Origin: a candidate division BRC1 bacterium ADurb.BinA292
GTDB taxonomy: Bacteria; Sumerlaeota; Sumerlaeia; MVZB01
Reading direction: 5' to 3'
NCBI GenBank assembly: GCA_002068205.1
Contig: MVZB01000050.1
Location: 1-16,212, forward strand
DNA: 16,212 nt
The translations under genes were made by a program, and so were the position numbers. Under the pieces are notes generated by a model, which saw nothing but the letters and a program-made list of their open reading frames with translations, was not told the origin of the DNA and searched no databases. Every line of letters starts with the position of its first letter. Positions within the stretch are counted from its first letter, which is position 1. Shown in pieces: positions 16,047 through 16,212 of the stretch.

Positions 16047-16212
16047 ATGAGCACAGGCCGCGGTATGATGATACCCGTTGCGCGGGTTGGCGACTCGACG
16101 CGGATCGTCGAACAGGCGTTGTCGTTTGAACCTCCCGAGCGCATGCCGGTGTTCGAGACGATCTGGCCGGAGTGGGCGGCGAAATGGCGGGCGGAGCGCG
16201 GGCTGGACCAAT
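16047..16212 (+). CDS. N-terminal fragment of a URO-D-family protein
   Basis: The frame opens at ATG 16047 and runs off the right edge after 55 codons. After a short leader (MSTGRGMMIPVARVGDS) the residues RIVEQALSFEPPERMPVFET, then IWPEWAAKWRAERGL, match the typical opening of the uroporphyrinogen decarboxylase superfamily. That opening has the pattern R-x-x-x-A-L-x-F-x-x-P-x-R-x-P-V followed by a WPE-W motif. In these lineages most such paralogues are not heme enzymes but corrinoid-dependent methyltransferase-like proteins (MtaA/CmuA relatives) of unknown substrate. The active site lies outside the window. GGAGGA at 16034-16039 supports the start. Confidence 0.65.
   Translation, partial: MSTGRGMMIPVARVGDSTRIVEQALSFEPPERMPVFETIWPEWAAKWRAERGLDQ

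Overview
This is a GC-rich bacterial chromosomal segment. Two exported proteins carry N-terminal lipoboxes and one carries a Sec signal peptide. The best-formed ribosome binding sites are AAGGAG-like. The mix of FtsH, an SGNH hydrolase, a GT-C-type membrane protein, a long Ycf48/BNR-repeat propeller, an AP-endonuclease-type sugar isomerase and a URO-D-family protein suggests an uncultured Gram-negative lineage of the Planctomycetes/PVC or Hydrogenedentes kind. That placement is inference from gene style only; there is no rRNA gene here to fix it. No CRISPR array, tRNA, rRNA, transposase or phage gene was found.

Layout. Left edge (1-1448): the tail of an unassigned cytoplasmic protein converges on, and overlaps by 38 bp, an ankyrin-repeat lipoprotein gene on the minus strand. 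From 1449 to 1809 a divergent intergenic region holds a good minus-strand promoter and a dispersed-repeat copy. 1810-5340 (+): ftsH, a membrane-anchored SGNH hydrolase whose upstream DNA holds a second repeat type, and an 80-residue small protein. 5389-8954 (-): a probable co-directional group of a lipoprotein, aroA (EPSP synthase) and a multi-pass GT-C-like membrane protein. 9189-11264 (+): a GspE/PilB-type secretion ATPase joined to a polytopic membrane domain and an extra zinc ribbon, with no other pilus or secretion gene in view. 11385-13715 (+): a bicupin, a TIM-barrel sugar isomerase/epimerase-like protein and a thioredoxin-fold protein, ending in a strong hairpin-plus-T-tract terminator. 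13795-15717 (-): a secreted 12-repeat beta-propeller protein starting at TTG. 16047 to the right edge (+): the first 55 residues of a URO-D-family protein.

How the parts fit. FtsH is membrane protein quality control and AroA is the sixth step of the shikimate pathway. The cupin, isomerase and URO-D-like genes look like small-molecule or sugar metabolism of unknown substrate, and their linkage is inference. The most unusual features are the membrane-fused secretion ATPase and a family of purine-rich repeats (core CGAGAGCCGAGG plus ACGAGG units). The repeats occur in four or five intergenic gaps, always in the same orientation.
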